Shown here piece by piece: positions 6,757 through 7,650 of a stretch of 7,650 bases of DNA. The stretch covers positions 1-7,650 of the forward strand of contig JAIOSH010000053.1 in NCBI GenBank assembly GCA_021107685.1, given 5' to 3'. Below the pieces are notes generated by a model. That model had not been told where the DNA came from and ran no database searches. It saw only the letters and a program-made list of their open reading frames with translations. Both the position numbers and the translations under genes were made by a program. Within the stretch, counting starts at the first letter, position 1; the number at the start of each line of letters is the position of its first letter. Source of the DNA: Bacteroidales bacterium (GTDB lineage Bacteria; Bacteroidota; Bacteroidia; Bacteroidales; SMBSF39).

Positions 6757-7650
6757 ATGTTAAGAAGATTACATGTTAAAAAATCAAATTTTTTCCAATA
6801 TATCTTATTTTTTATTTTCTCCTTTATAATAATTATACACTTTTTAGCTTTTGATAATTCTATTACAAAACAAAAATTTTGTTCCAATCAATATGTCCAG
6901 TCAGATTCTGTTATAAATTCTGATTTTATTACTCCTGATGATTTTTTTTTATTATTTCCACAACTGATTAATGAAAGTTCAGGAATAATACTTTTTAATG
7001 GTGGATTATGGACTCATAATGATAGAGGTGGCAAACCTGAAATTTATAAAATTGATACAATATCAGGAAAAATAATACAAACAATAAAGTTGAAAAATGC
7101 TAATAACCATGACTGGGAAGATATTACACAGGATGCTGATAATATTTATATTGGAGATTTTGGAAACAACCGCGGGGATCGTAAGGATTTAAAAATATAT
7201 AAAATTTCAAAAGATCAGATACCTGCTAATAATGATAATGCTGAAATAAATGCTTCTGTGATTAAATTCGTTTATAATGACCAGGAAAATTTCATTAAAA
7301 AATCTCATAATCATAATTTTGATTGCGAGGCTATGATATGTTATAATGACAGTTTATTCCTTTTTACAAAAAACTGGAAAAATCACAAGACAAAGTTATA
7401 TGCTTTGCCTGTAATTCCCGGTGATTATAAAATATCACATAGAGATTCATATAATATTAATGGTTTGGTAACAGGTGCAGATATAAATTTATTTACAAAA
7501 AAAATAGCTTTAATAGGTTATATTAATTATGTGCCTTTTATTTGTATTTTATCAAACTTTGAAAAAAACATTTTTTTTAAAGGGGATAAAATCAGATATG
7601 ATCTTTCATCAATTACAAATGCTCAAACTGAAGGAATTACTTATATTTCA
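6757..7650 (+). CDS. Exported beta-propeller-like protein of unassigned function (3' end outside window)
   Basis: The frame is open from ATG 6757 to the window edge (298 codons). The next in-frame Met is at 193, so the start is well fixed. Residues 11-32 are a hydrophobic segment after RR/KK, fitting a signal peptide or N-terminal anchor; I see no convincing lipobox. Later motifs resemble, from memory, a widespread extracytoplasmic beta-propeller-like family: LWTHNDRGGKPEIYKID at 84-100, NHDWEDI at 117-123, YIGDFGNN at 131-138, FDCEAM at 188-193, LFLFTKNW at 200-207 and QTEGITY at 290-296. Family members often read DWEDLA, GDIGNN and D-C-EA-L at these places. The acidic pairs may bind metal, but that is inference. 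The missing end may hold the last blades and perhaps a type IX secretion C-terminal signal. It lies 33 bp after folD with no promoter-like element in the gap, so it may ride on the ffh-folD transcript. No enzyme activity can be assigned. Confidence 0.86.
   Translation, partial: MLRRLHVKKSNFFQYILFFIFSFIIIIHFLAFDNSITKQKFCSNQYVQSDSVINSDFITPDDFFLLFPQLINESSGIILFNGGLWTHNDRGGKPEIYKIDTISGKIIQTIKLKNANNHDWEDITQDADNIYIGDFGNNRGDRKDLKIYKISKDQIPANNDNAEINASVIKFVYNDQENFIKKSHNHNFDCEAMICYNDSLFLFTKNWKNHKTKLYALPVIPGDYKISHRDSYNINGLVTGADINLFTKKIALIGYINYVPFICILSNFEKNIFFKGDKIRYDLSSITNAQTEGITYIS

Overview
The window looks like a chromosomal segment from a member of the Bacteroidota, probably an uncultured or Bacteroidales-like lineage. 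The DNA is very AT-rich. None of the genes has a convincing Shine-Dalgarno site; A-rich stretches precede the starts instead. Promoter-like TAnnTTTG (-7) elements sit upstream of two or three genes. The combination of an exported TPR/PD40 protein with the housekeeping genes plsY, ffh and folD also fits this phylum. The species cannot be named from the sequence alone.

Layout. Minus strand, 3536 to the left edge: a very large exported protein that is still open at position 1. It has a signal peptide, TPR-like helices, a PD40/WD40-like beta-propeller segment and then more than 750 residues of charged, probably coiled-coil helix. Minus strand, 4289-3648: plsY, the acyl-phosphate-dependent glycerol-3-phosphate acyltransferase of phospholipid synthesis. 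Positions 4290-4454: a divergent intergenic region with promoter-like elements for both sides. Plus strand, 4455-5810: ffh, the GTPase of the signal recognition particle. Plus strand, 5842-6723: folD, the bifunctional folate dehydrogenase/cyclohydrolase. Plus strand, 6757 to the right edge: the first 298 residues of an exported or membrane-anchored protein with the motifs of a beta-propeller-like family. The plus-strand genes are separated by 31 and 33 bp and are probably one transcript.

How the genes work together. PlsY (membrane lipid), Ffh (membrane targeting of nascent proteins) and FolD (one-carbon folate) are core housekeeping enzymes. The two flanking open genes encode envelope or extracytoplasmic proteins typical of this phylum. 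I see no mobile element, CRISPR array, tRNA, rRNA or defence cassette, and no clear sign of a new biological system. The least explained item is the large TPR/PD40/coiled-coil protein. Its architecture recalls the TPR-PD40-OmpA envelope proteins of Bacteroidota, but in the OmpA position it carries a long helical tail with degenerate internal repeats. No stretch over 300 bases lacks a gene.
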